Source: JANNGC01 sp043757045 (GTDB lineage: Bacteria > Verrucomicrobiota > Verrucomicrobiia > Limisphaerales > SIBH01). From it: DNA of 52,218 nt. Under the pieces are notes generated by a model. The model was given only the letters and a program-made list of their open reading frames with translations. It was not told the DNA's origin and made no database searches. Each line of letters begins with the position of its first letter. Position 1 is the stretch's first letter. The stretch is from positions 1 to 52,218 of the forward strand of contig JAYVQC010000215.1 in assembly GCA_043757045.1 (NCBI GenBank). The letters are read 5' to 3'. The translations under genes and the position numbers were made by a program. This document shows positions 1-7,114 of this stretch, piece after piece.

Positions 1-13
1 ATCCTCCTCCGTT

Positions 14-77
14 CCGCGCGGCTGGTCGCCGCGCGGCACAGGCAGGTTGCCTGTGCTACCCCGGCGGCTACGCCGCC
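14..77. repeat. Cluster of three adjacent hairpins
   Basis: Three perfect palindromes follow one another: 14-36 (loop CTGGTCG), 36-56 (loop AGGTT) and 63-77. The loop sequences match those of the 198-bp elements at 9265 and 14780 (CTGGTAGCC and CAGGTTGCC), while the stems differ. I read this as another member of a hairpin repeat family with conserved loops and variable stems, cut by the window edge. Confidence 0.7.
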
Positions 78-118
78 CCGACTTCGGAGTTCGGGCTTAG
101 CCGGAACATTTTTTTACC

Positions 119-190
119 GCTGATACACGCGGATGAAGCTGAGGATACCTGTGCGGGCGGTGCCGGTGGGGAGCACACGGTTGTATCAGC
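119..190. repeat. Inverted repeat upstream of the metal-uptake genes
   Basis: GCTGATACA at 119-127 is matched by TGTATCAGC at 182-190, a perfect 9-bp inverted repeat with 54 bp between the arms. It could be a decayed palindromic element related to the 92-bp repeats at 20013 and 21993, or a regulatory hairpin in the leader of the next gene. The distance between arms is too large for a simple dimeric operator. Confidence 0.35.
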
Positions 191-283
191 GTTTATTGTC
201 GTTTGAGCGGCAGGACTTCGGCCCGGTTCGTTCAGCCGGGAATAACCTTGCCGCTCTCTGCGTCACAAGATTTAGTGCCACGC

Positions 284-607
284 ATGTTCACCACACGAGC
301 AGCCGCTTTCGGGCGCGCGTTCGGCCAACCGGTTCTCGCCGGTTTCCTCGGACTGATGCTGCTCGTGTCCGCCCTCGCCAGCCACAGCCCCGCGCTCCAC
401 GAATGGCTGCACGCCGACCACCAGTCGCCCGCGCACCACTGTCTCGTTACGACGCTGGAGCACGGGCAGACGGATGTGGCGACGGCGGCGGTGCCGGTGA
501 TTCCGACGGACGCGGGCGTGCCGGTCGCGGCCCTGCCGTGCGAGTCTTTCTTCATCACCCACGATGTTGCGCTGCATCCTGAGCGCGGTCCTCCAATCCT
601 GTCCTGA
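284..607 (+). CDS. Small His-rich membrane or secreted protein next to metal-uptake genes
   Basis: The 107-aa product has one hydrophobic segment (residues 15-33) followed by a His/Cys-rich stretch, HSPALHEWLHADH, then HHC at 51-53, and a second Cys at 86. I recall similar short proteins with an H-W-L-H / HHC pattern near metal transporters in Verrucomicrobiota, but know no function. An upstream in-frame start at 203 would add 28 residues without signal character, so the ATG at 284, just before the hydrophobic segment, is preferred. It precedes the porin and TroA-like genes on the same strand, which suggests a role in zinc or cobalt handling at the envelope; that is inference. Confidence 0.6.
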   Translation: MFTTRAAAFGRAFGQPVLAGFLGLMLLVSALASHSPALHEWLHADHQSPAHHCLVTTLEHGQTDVATAAVPVIPTDAGVPVAALPCESFFITHDVALHPERGPPILS

Positions 608-830
608 GTTCCGACGTCTGCCGCCTGGCGGTCCGTGCATTTTCCACCGCCACGTTCCCGGCAGACCACGCCCCGCAGCGCGGACATTTGTCCGCAGCAC
701 TCTTCCCTTGCGGAAGACTTTTCCAAACCAGCTTCGCGTGCGGCGTCGGCGGATTGAGTTCCGCCCTTCCAAAAGGAAATGCGTTAACCCGCGTCGGCAT
801 TGAGCTGGCGCAGAATTCAGAACAGGACAC

Positions 831-2381
831 ATGAAGAAAATTATCATCGTTGGTTTGGTTTGTTGGAGCGCGGCCTTTGCGTCCGCGCAGGAGAGTGATT
901 TGGAAGTGGTGAAGCGGCAGTTGAAGGAGGCGACGGAGTCGTTTCACAAAGCGATGGAGCAGCAACGGCTGGTCATCGAGTCGCTGACCAAGAAGGTGAA
1001 TCAACTGGAGACGCAGCAGGCGGGCGTCACGAACCAGCAGGCGGAGTTGAAGAGACTCGTGCAGGCGGGAGCGCCCACGAGTCCCGCCGATCCGAATGCG
1101 CCGTTCAAGACCGGCTGGTCGCCGACGGACCCGATTCGCATCGGCACGGCGCAGAATTACCTCGGGGTTTCTTTCGATGGGTTGTTCGCGGCGGGCAGCT
1201 CGACGGCCAGCGACATTGAGACGCTGCAACCCGGCGGACACGATCCAAAGCAGCGCGGCTTCACGGTGCAGAATTTGGAAACGACCTTCACCGGCATGGT
1301 GGATCCCTACTTCCGGGGCCAGGCGAACATCGTTCTACAAATTGACACCGGAGGCGAAACGATCATCGAAGCCGAGGAGGCGTATCTCGAGACAATGGCG
1401 CTGCCGTGGAACCTGCAGGTGAAAGCCGGGCAATACTTCACGGAGTTTGGCCGGCTGAACCCGACGCATCCGCACTCGTGGGCCTTTGTCGATCAGCCTC
1501 TTGTGAACAATCGCTTCCTGGGCGGCGACGGATTGCGCAATCCCGGGGCGCGCGTTTCGTGGTTGATGCCCACGCCCTTTTACTCCGAGTTATTTTTCGG
1601 CGTGCAGAACAGTCATGGCGAAACGGCGACCAGTTTCCGCAGCGGTGGCCAGGGTCACGGCGGCGGGGAGGAGGGGCTACCCTTCGGCTATCGTCATTCC
1701 GACAACGACCGGGGTCTCCGGCATGTGGATGATTTGCTCTTCACGCCGCGCCTCGCGACTTCGTTTGAACTGACCGATGTGCAGACCCTGGTGCTCGGCG
1801 CGTCCGGCGCCTTTGGTCCGAACGCCAACGGCGGCGAGGGCAACACGCACTCGCAGATTTACGGCGTGGACATGTTTTGGAAATGGAAACCGCTGAGCAG
1901 CAACGGCGGCTTCCCGTTCGTCTCCTGGCAGACGGAGGCGATGCTGCGCCGCTACCAGCTCGGCGCGTTCAACTGGGACGAGGACGGCAATGGTGCGGTG
2001 AGCGACGGGGAAGTAGTGAACACGGCGACCGGCTTGCCTGCATCCTTGCGCGGCGAAACAGTCACGGACTGGGGCTTCTACTCGCAGTTGCAATACGGTT
2101 TCCGCAAAGGCTGGGTGGCCGGACTGCGCGGTGACTTCGTGACCGGCGAAAAGGCGGGCTACGAAAAACTGGCGCTGACTCTGGACGGCGAAAAGTTGGG
2201 GCGCGATCCGTTGCGCGAGGAACGCTGGCGCGTCTCGCCGAACCTGACGTGGTTCCCCACCGAGTTCTCGAAGCTGCGCCTGCAATACAACTACGACCAC
2301 CGGAAGCAGCCGGGCGTGGATCATTCCATCTGGCTGCAATTTGAATTCCTGCTCGGTGCGCACGCGGCGCACAAGTTCTGA
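831..2381 (+). CDS. Outer-membrane porin-like protein with N-terminal coiled coil and an EF-hand-like loop
   Basis: The 516-aa product starts with a signal peptide (cleavage near AFASAQ, residue 20), then a charged heptad-rich helix (about 22-78) as in trimeric porins that contact peptidoglycan, then a long beta-strand-rich region ending in phenylalanine, typical of outer-membrane barrels. There is no TonB box or plug domain, so a diffusion porin is more likely than a TonB receptor. Residues 383-394 read DEDGNGAVSDGE, a canonical 12-residue EF-hand/dockerin calcium loop (Asp1, Asp3, Asn5, Ser9, Glu12) inside the barrel region. Only 31 bp separate it from the TroA-like gene, so the two are probably co-transcribed and serve metal uptake. 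Confidence 0.85.
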   Translation: MKKIIIVGLVCWSAAFASAQESDLEVVKRQLKEATESFHKAMEQQRLVIESLTKKVNQLETQQAGVTNQQAELKRLVQAGAPTSPADPNAPFKTGWSPTDPIRIGTAQNYLGVSFDGLFAAGSSTASDIETLQPGGHDPKQRGFTVQNLETTFTGMVDPYFRGQANIVLQIDTGGETIIEAEEAYLETMALPWNLQVKAGQYFTEFGRLNPTHPHSWAFVDQPLVNNRFLGGDGLRNPGARVSWLMPTPFYSELFFGVQNSHGETATSFRSGGQGHGGGEEGLPFGYRHSDNDRGLRHVDDLLFTPRLATSFELTDVQTLVLGASGAFGPNANGGEGNTHSQIYGVDMFWKWKPLSSNGGFPFVSWQTEAMLRRYQLGAFNWDEDGNGAVSDGEVVNTATGLPASLRGETVTDWGFYSQLQYGFRKGWVAGLRGDFVTGEKAGYEKLALTLDGEKLGRDPLREERWRVSPNLTWFPTEFSKLRLQYNYDHRKQPGVDHSIWLQFEFLLGAHAAHKF

Positions 2382-2412
2382 ACGCGGCGAAAACCTTCAA
2401 ACATTTACGAAC

Positions 2413-3321
2413 ATGAAAAAATTATTTCTCGCTCTCTCCTTCTTCACCCTCACCCTCGCGGCGCAGGCTAAGTTGAACGTCGTGGCCACGCTGCCCGACT
2501 TCGGCTCCATCGCGGAGTCCATCGGCGGCGACAAAGTCAAAGTCACGAGCATCGCACGCGGCGCGGAAGACCCGCACTTCGTGGACGCGCGGCCCAGCTT
2601 CATCCGCGTGCTGAACCAGGCGGACGTGCTCATCGAAGGCGGCGCGGAACTGGAAATCGGCTGGCTCCCACCGCTGGTCGCCGGCGCGCGCAACAGCAAG
2701 ATCGTCGGCAACGAGCCAGGCCACGTCATTCTCTCCACCGGCGTGCCGCTGCTCGAAGTGCCGACCACGGCCGTGGACCGCTCGCAGGGCGATGTGCATC
2801 CGGGCGGCAATCCCCACTACTGGCTCGACCCGGTGAATGCGAAGCCGATGGCCGCGCGCCTCGCCGAGGCGTTCGCGCAACTCGATCCCGCCAACGCCGG
2901 CGAGTACGCCGCAAACTTGAAGAAGTTCAACGCCGCGCTTGACGAAAAACTCGCCGCGTGGACGAAGCAACTGGAGCCGTTCAAAGGCACGAAGGTTGTC
3001 ACCTACCACAAGTCGTTCGACTACTTGCTGAAGCGGTTTGGATTCGAACTCGTTGCCACCCTCGAACCGAAGCCGGGACTGGAGCCGTCGCCCACGCACC
3101 TCCGCACGCTCATTCCACGGATGAAGTCCGAGGGCGTGAAATTGATCCTGATTGAAACCTTCCGTCCGCGCCGCACGCCCGAACGCGTGGCGGCGGATAC
3201 CGGCGCGAAACTGCTCGTGTTGCCGTCCAGCGTGGGCGGAGCGCCGGAGGCGAAGGATTATTTCCGCCTCTTCGATCACGACGTGGCGCAGATCGCGAAG
3301 GCGCTGGGGGCGGCGCGCTGA
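2413..3321 (+). CDS. Periplasmic metal-binding protein of a zinc/manganese ABC importer (TroA/ZnuA family)
   Basis: The 302-aa protein has a signal peptide (MKKLFLALSFFTLTLAAQA) and the TroA fold signature. Candidate metal ligands are His55 (EDPHF), His135 (GNPHYWLD) and His199 (TYHKSF), with an acidic fourth ligand near Glu248 or Asp282. The long His-rich loop common in ZnuA is reduced to HPGGNPH, so Zn versus Mn cannot be decided. The ATG at 2413 is chosen over an upstream in-frame start at 2341 because it begins the signal peptide and avoids overlap with the porin gene. No permease or ATPase gene follows: the next gene is convergent. Confidence 0.9.
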   Translation: MKKLFLALSFFTLTLAAQAKLNVVATLPDFGSIAESIGGDKVKVTSIARGAEDPHFVDARPSFIRVLNQADVLIEGGAELEIGWLPPLVAGARNSKIVGNEPGHVILSTGVPLLEVPTTAVDRSQGDVHPGGNPHYWLDPVNAKPMAARLAEAFAQLDPANAGEYAANLKKFNAALDEKLAAWTKQLEPFKGTKVVTYHKSFDYLLKRFGFELVATLEPKPGLEPSPTHLRTLIPRMKSEGVKLILIETFRPRRTPERVAADTGAKLLVLPSSVGGAPEAKDYFRLFDHDVAQIAKALGAAR

Positions 3322-3346
3322 TGCCAAAAGCATCAGGAACGTCCGC

Positions 3347-4633
3347 TCACGACTTGCGCAGCCGGTAGAAGACGGCGGAGCCGCCGGTGTTGACGGGGAA
3401 AATTTTCCGTCCGTTCACTTCACTGACGCCGTTGGTGCGCGGCGTCCACGTCGCGGACGGCCCCAGTTGCGGAGAAGATTCCAGCGTGAACGCCGTGGCG
3501 GCGGCGGGCCAGGAAACTTCAGCGACGGCAGTGGCGGGGTTGTGCGCGAGGCGGATACCGTCGGGCGCAAACCACGGGAGCATCAGCGAACCAGGAATGG
3601 GCGGCAGGCCCAGGAGCGCCAGCGCGAGATTGCCGCCGTCGCCGTTGCGCAGCGGCTGCGGCGTCACGGTGTAATCGAGCCGGTTCGTGCCGGGATCAGC
3701 ACGATTGGGAAAGAGCGAATACAAATTCGCGCCCGCCGGAATGCCCGGCCCCCAGAGAAAAAACGGGATGGTATAATTCTCACGGTATTGCGGATCGCTA
3801 TGGCCATCCATCCCGCGCCCGCCGTGATCGGTCGTGACGATGAGCACCGTTTGATTCGACAGCACGGCATTCGTGATCACGGCGTTGAAAAGCCGTCCCA
3901 GCTGCGCGTCCACCTGCCGCACCATGTTGCTGTAATTGTCGTTCCCCCAGCCCGTCTTGTGGCCCGTCAGGTCCGGTTCCGAGATGTGGAGAAAGTTGTA
4001 GCGGTTCGGCGAGCTGCTTTCGAGGTTCACAAGCAGCGCGTCAATCTGGGTGCGAAAATCCGTGCCGTAGTACGCGGAGAAATCCCCGGTTAGCGCCACG
4101 TCAATTTTGTCGCGCCCGTTGTCCAGCCCAGTGAGGTCCGGCGCACCATTCACCTCGTCATAGCTGCGGTCGCAGAGCGCGAGCTTGGACTTGCCCGTGA
4201 ACAAGCCGGTGGAGAGGCCGTGATCGTGAATCACATCGAACAGGCTGGCCTTGTAACTCACGTTCAAATTGCCGGAGTTGTGGTACGTCTCCGTCGGCCC
4301 AGGCGCATTGTTCAGGCAGCCGTGATGGGTGGTGTTCGGAAAACCCACCGGTTGGAGCGCGGGCCGCCCGGTGAACATGCTCGTGTGATTGGGAATGGTT
4401 TCGGATGCGCCGAAATCGCAGCGCGCGTTGTAGGTGAACGCACCCTCCGTTTGCAGCCGGTGAAAATTTGGGAACTGCGCGGGCGCGTTGGAGACATACG
4501 GCTGCAAATAAACCGCGCCCAGACCATCCACGCTGATGTGGAGGATGTTCGGCACGGCGGCGCTCAGCTTCAGCACCGAAGCCAACAGGCAAACAAGGGC
4601 GGCGCGGCTGGGCTTCCAAGTCAACGTGGTCAT
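3347..4633 (-). CDS. Secreted type I phosphodiesterase / nucleotide pyrophosphatase (alkaline phosphatase superfamily)
   Basis: The 428-aa product has an N-terminal signal peptide and the two-metal site of the family: Asp36 (SVDGL), nucleophile Thr79 in SETIPNHTSMFTG, Asp221 and His225 (EPDLTGH), Asp269-His270 (TTDHGG) and His278. It should hydrolyse phosphodiesters or pyrophosphates in the periplasm; the substrate is not visible. The last 60 residues form a small domain ending in FYRLRKS, a C-terminal module frequent in secreted Verrucomicrobia proteins. The gene is convergent with the metal-binding protein gene, 25 bp apart. Confidence 0.88.
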   Translation of the reverse strand: MTTLTWKPSRAALVCLLASVLKLSAAVPNILHISVDGLGAVYLQPYVSNAPAQFPNFHRLQTEGAFTYNARCDFGASETIPNHTSMFTGRPALQPVGFPNTTHHGCLNNAPGPTETYHNSGNLNVSYKASLFDVIHDHGLSTGLFTGKSKLALCDRSYDEVNGAPDLTGLDNGRDKIDVALTGDFSAYYGTDFRTQIDALLVNLESSSPNRYNFLHISEPDLTGHKTGWGNDNYSNMVRQVDAQLGRLFNAVITNAVLSNQTVLIVTTDHGGRGMDGHSDPQYRENYTIPFFLWGPGIPAGANLYSLFPNRADPGTNRLDYTVTPQPLRNGDGGNLALALLGLPPIPGSLMLPWFAPDGIRLAHNPATAVAEVSWPAAATAFTLESSPQLGPSATWTPRTNGVSEVNGRKIFPVNTGGSAVFYRLRKS

Positions 4634-4694
4634 GGGAAGACTTAAGCAGGTCCGGGGCGCGCTTGCAATTACATTCGTAATCCTTACCAGAATC

Positions 4695-5033
4695 TCAGCC
4701 CGGCGGCCACGCCAGCGCGCGCCCGCCGAGGAGGTGGCAGTGCAGGTGCGGGACGGATTCCCCGCCGTCGTGACCGTTGTTGATCACGAGACGGTAGCCG
4801 GAATTTTCAATCCCCAGTTCGCGGGCGATGTGCGCGGCTTTGAGCAGCAAGTGGCCCAGCACCCGCGCGTCCTCATCGGTCGCGGCGGCGATGCCCGGTA
4901 GCGGTTTCTTCGGCACGATGAGCACATGCGTCGGGGCTTGGGGATTGATGTCGTGGAAGGCCAGCACCGAGTCGTCTTCGTAAGCGATGCGCGCGGGGAT
5001 TTGGCGCGCGATAATTTTCTCGAAAAGTGTCAT
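4695..5033 (-). CDS. HIT (histidine triad) family nucleotide hydrolase, HinT-like
   Basis: The 112-aa product matches HinT length and contains the triad HLHCHLLGG near its C-terminus, plus the conserved AYEDDSVLAFHDINPQAP region. HinT proteins hydrolyse AMP conjugates such as AMP-lysine in the cytoplasm. The start MTLFEKII is chosen because family members begin this way; the frame is open another 93 bp upstream without homology. Function in this host is inferred from the family. Confidence 0.93.
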   Translation of the reverse strand: MTLFEKIIARQIPARIAYEDDSVLAFHDINPQAPTHVLIVPKKPLPGIAAATDEDARVLGHLLLKAAHIARELGIENSGYRLVINNGHDGGESVPHLHCHLLGGRALAWPPG

Positions 5034-5133
5034 GCACCCAGTGTGCGCGGAACGTGAGGAGGTTGAAAAGACGAAGATGACGGCGCGGCGGACGGAGGGT
5101 GCATTCCATACGGTTCTTGAAAACACGAGTGCA

Positions 5134-5235
5134 GGTGGGGCGTCGTCGCTCCGCGCGCGCCGGGCTGGAAGCGGAGGCGCGTCTTGGAACTGGCTGAAGC
5201 CTCACCCGGCGCGCGCGGAGCGACGACGCCCTACC
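5134..5235. repeat. REP-type palindrome, copy 1 (GTGG-headed)
   Basis: Arms of about 31 bp at 5134-5164 and 5205-5235 are inverted copies of each other (core GGGCGTCGTCGCTCC). The same arms occur at 18121-18260 and 18804-18943, where they flank a RAYT transposase. The arm begins with GTGG here and GTAG elsewhere, the tetranucleotide known at the foot of REP hairpins. It lies between the HIT gene and the gene ending at 5269. Confidence 0.9.
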
Positions 5236-5268
5236 AGCCAGGGGGTTCGGATGCACCCGCAGTCAGAG

Positions 5269-5796
5269 CTACACCACGGTCAGTCCGCAGGGTTGCGCAG
5301 GATTCTCGCGGGAGACGCAGCCGCGCAGAAACTCGACAATCTGATCGCTCAACTGTTGGCAGCGCGGACTCCAGCGGCGCGCGCCAGACAGTTGTTTCAC
5401 GCACGGGCGCAGGCCAGAGAAGCGGATCATTTGCGGCGCGTCGGCCAGTTCTTTCCGTACTTCGGCTCGCAGCCGGTTGAAGAAGCCGAGTTCAAATTCG
5501 TAGCCGGACTCCATCGCCAGCCGGCGCAAGTCCCAGTCCGCCGCGCGCTCGGTTTTTTTGGCGGAATCGCAAGTCACGTTCAGGCCCAGCCCGCGCAGCG
5601 CCTTTTCCAACGCCTCGGTGAACTCGCCCAGCGTCACCGTGGTGCGCTGCAGTTCGTGATGAAAATAATGGAGCACGGCGGCGGCGGCGTGCTGCACGAC
5701 CTCGCGATCCAGATGCTCCATCGCGCCACCGAGCAGTTCGACGGTGACGTTCGTAACCGAGCAGGGAATGTGGTCGCCGTTGTGCATTTCAAACAC
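5269..5796 (-). CDS. Conserved-looking unknown protein translationally coupled to nrdR
   Basis: The 175-aa soluble product is not recognised. It lacks a signal peptide or membrane segment, is predicted mostly helical after residue 30, and has three scattered cysteines in the C-terminal half. Its start codon overlaps the last 8 bp of nrdR, so translation is probably coupled. The first 60 residues (NVTVELLGGAMEHLDREVVQHAAAAVLHYFHHEL, given here in outline only) look like a small alpha/beta region. A link to ribonucleotide reductase regulation is only a neighbourhood guess. Confidence 0.7.
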   Translation of the reverse strand: MFEMHNGDHIPCSVTNVTVELLGGAMEHLDREVVQHAAAAVLHYFHHELQRTTVTLGEFTEALEKALRGLGLNVTCDSAKKTERAADWDLRRLAMESGYEFELGFFNRLRAEVRKELADAPQMIRFSGLRPCVKQLSGARRWSPRCQQLSDQIVEFLRGCVSRENPAQPCGLTVV

Positions 5797-6274
5797 CAGG
5801 CAGCCCGATCGTCAGAGTATCATGCGGCTTCTCCAGCTTCTTGATCTCGTTCAGAAATTCGTCCGGCTCTTCGAACTGCCGGTAGATGCTCGCGTAGCGG
5901 ATGTAGGCGATCTTATCGAGCGTGCGCAACTCGGCCATCACGCGCTCGCCGACTTGGCGGTAGCTCACTTCGCTGCCGTGCTTGGCCGCGAGGTCGTGGT
6001 GGATTTCATCCGCGAGGTCGCGCAATCGCTCGGGGCCGATGGGACGTTTGTAGCAGGCGCGCTCCAGACTGGTGCGCAATTTATCGCGCGAGAAATCTTC
6101 TCCGCTGCCGTTGCGCTTGAGGACTTTGAGGGTCTCGGCTTCGATGACTTCGTAAGTGGTGAAGCGGGTCGCGCATTGGAGGCACTCGCGCCGCCGCCGG
6201 ATGGTCACACCATCGCGCGATGATCGTGAATCGATCACCTTGTCTTCGAGACCTTCACATTTGGGGCAACGCAT
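5789..6274 (-). CDS. nrdR: Transcriptional repressor of ribonucleotide reductase genes, NrdR
   Basis: The 161-aa product has the zinc ribbon (Cys3, Cys6, Cys31, Cys34) with the basic RRRREC motif and an ATP-cone domain (about 49-139) ending in the conserved YIRYASIYRQFEE. NrdR binds NrdR boxes and represses nrd operons according to the ATP/dATP state. Family members are 150-160 aa, so the gene is full length. The nrd target genes are not in this window. Confidence 0.97.
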   Translation of the reverse strand: MRCPKCEGLEDKVIDSRSSRDGVTIRRRRECLQCATRFTTYEVIEAETLKVLKRNGSGEDFSRDKLRTSLERACYKRPIGPERLRDLADEIHHDLAAKHGSEVSYRQVGERVMAELRTLDKIAYIRYASIYRQFEEPDEFLNEIKKLEKPHDTLTIGLPGV

Positions 6275-6371
6275 TTAACAAGCCACTCCTAATGGTGTGA
6301 CGGCGTGAGGTAGCACCTATTTGTTGGGGCCGTCAAACGGATTTCCGGGCTAGGCGAGGGGTAAGAATTTT

Positions 6372-6446
6372 CTTCACGCAAAGAACGCGAAGGGCGCAAA
6401 GGGGGAATTGCTCATTTCTTTGCGTCCTTCGCGGACTTGGCGTGAG
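6372..6446. repeat. Palindrome built of 9-bp units
   Basis: The left arm (6372-6401) consists of near-repeats of a 9-bp unit, CGCAAAGAA / CGCGAAGGG / CGCAAAG, and the right arm (6418-6446) is its inverted copy. It sits in the 284-bp gap between nrdR and the receiver gene; nothing else is seen in that gap. The layout (short tandem units arranged as inverted arms) matches the heptamer arrays elsewhere in the window, with a different period. Confidence 0.75.
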
Positions 6447-6558
6447 GCATTTAGAAATCTCAGCGGTTCATCAAACATTGAACGGGCACGCCTCAACCGA
6501 TACGGAAAAAACGTGAAGAAAAATTGTGGAGCGAACTGAAGTTGAGACGAAGCGCGGC

Positions 6559-6942
6559 TCAGTTTCTCGCCGACTGCTTCAAGGCCGTGCGCAGCACGCT
6601 CGCCACCGTGTGCAACATGCTGTTCATCGAGAACGGCTTCGAGAGCAGACGCCATTGCGCGCTCACGCCGTTCGAGCGCATGTAGGGATAGCCGGTCATC
6701 AGCACCACCGGGATGTTGCTCGTCGCGGGATTGTCATTCAGCGCGCGCGCGGCCTCGAAGCCCAGCGCATCGGGGAGAACCACGTCGCAGAGCACGAGGT
6801 CAGGCGGATTGAGCAGTGCAAGGCTGATGCCCTCCTCGGCGGTCTGGGCGGAATAGGTTTTGAAACCCTCGGCTTCGAGGGCGGAAGTCACGAACGAGCG
6901 CAACTTCTCGTCGTCGTCAATAATCAGCACCGTGTGTTGCAT
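6559..6942 (-). CDS. Single-domain response regulator (receiver only)
   Basis: The 127-aa product is one CheY-like receiver domain with acidic pocket Asp10/Asp11, phospho-acceptor Asp53 (LVLCDVVLPD), Thr83 (LMTG) and Lys102 (SKPF). There is no output domain and no histidine kinase next to it, so it is probably part of a phosphorelay or acts by protein contact. It is divergent from the DUF455/ATP-grasp gene. Confidence 0.93.
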   Translation of the reverse strand: MQHTVLIIDDDEKLRSFVTSALEAEGFKTYSAQTAEEGISLALLNPPDLVLCDVVLPDALGFEAARALNDNPATSNIPVVLMTGYPYMRSNGVSAQWRLLSKPFSMNSMLHTVASVLRTALKQSARN

Positions 6943-7114
6943 GTCAGAATAGCGGTGAGATGCCGGTGGGACTTGAGTGCGAAGCCTCGCTCATTTTTTT
7001 GCCTCCATTCGTTTGCTAAATCAAAAAACGGAGGGCCAACAATTTAATGTCTGAGCGGCGCCGGCTTTGGCTCGCCAGCGCACGCCTTCTTCGACAACGT
7101 GCCTTCCGTCATTC

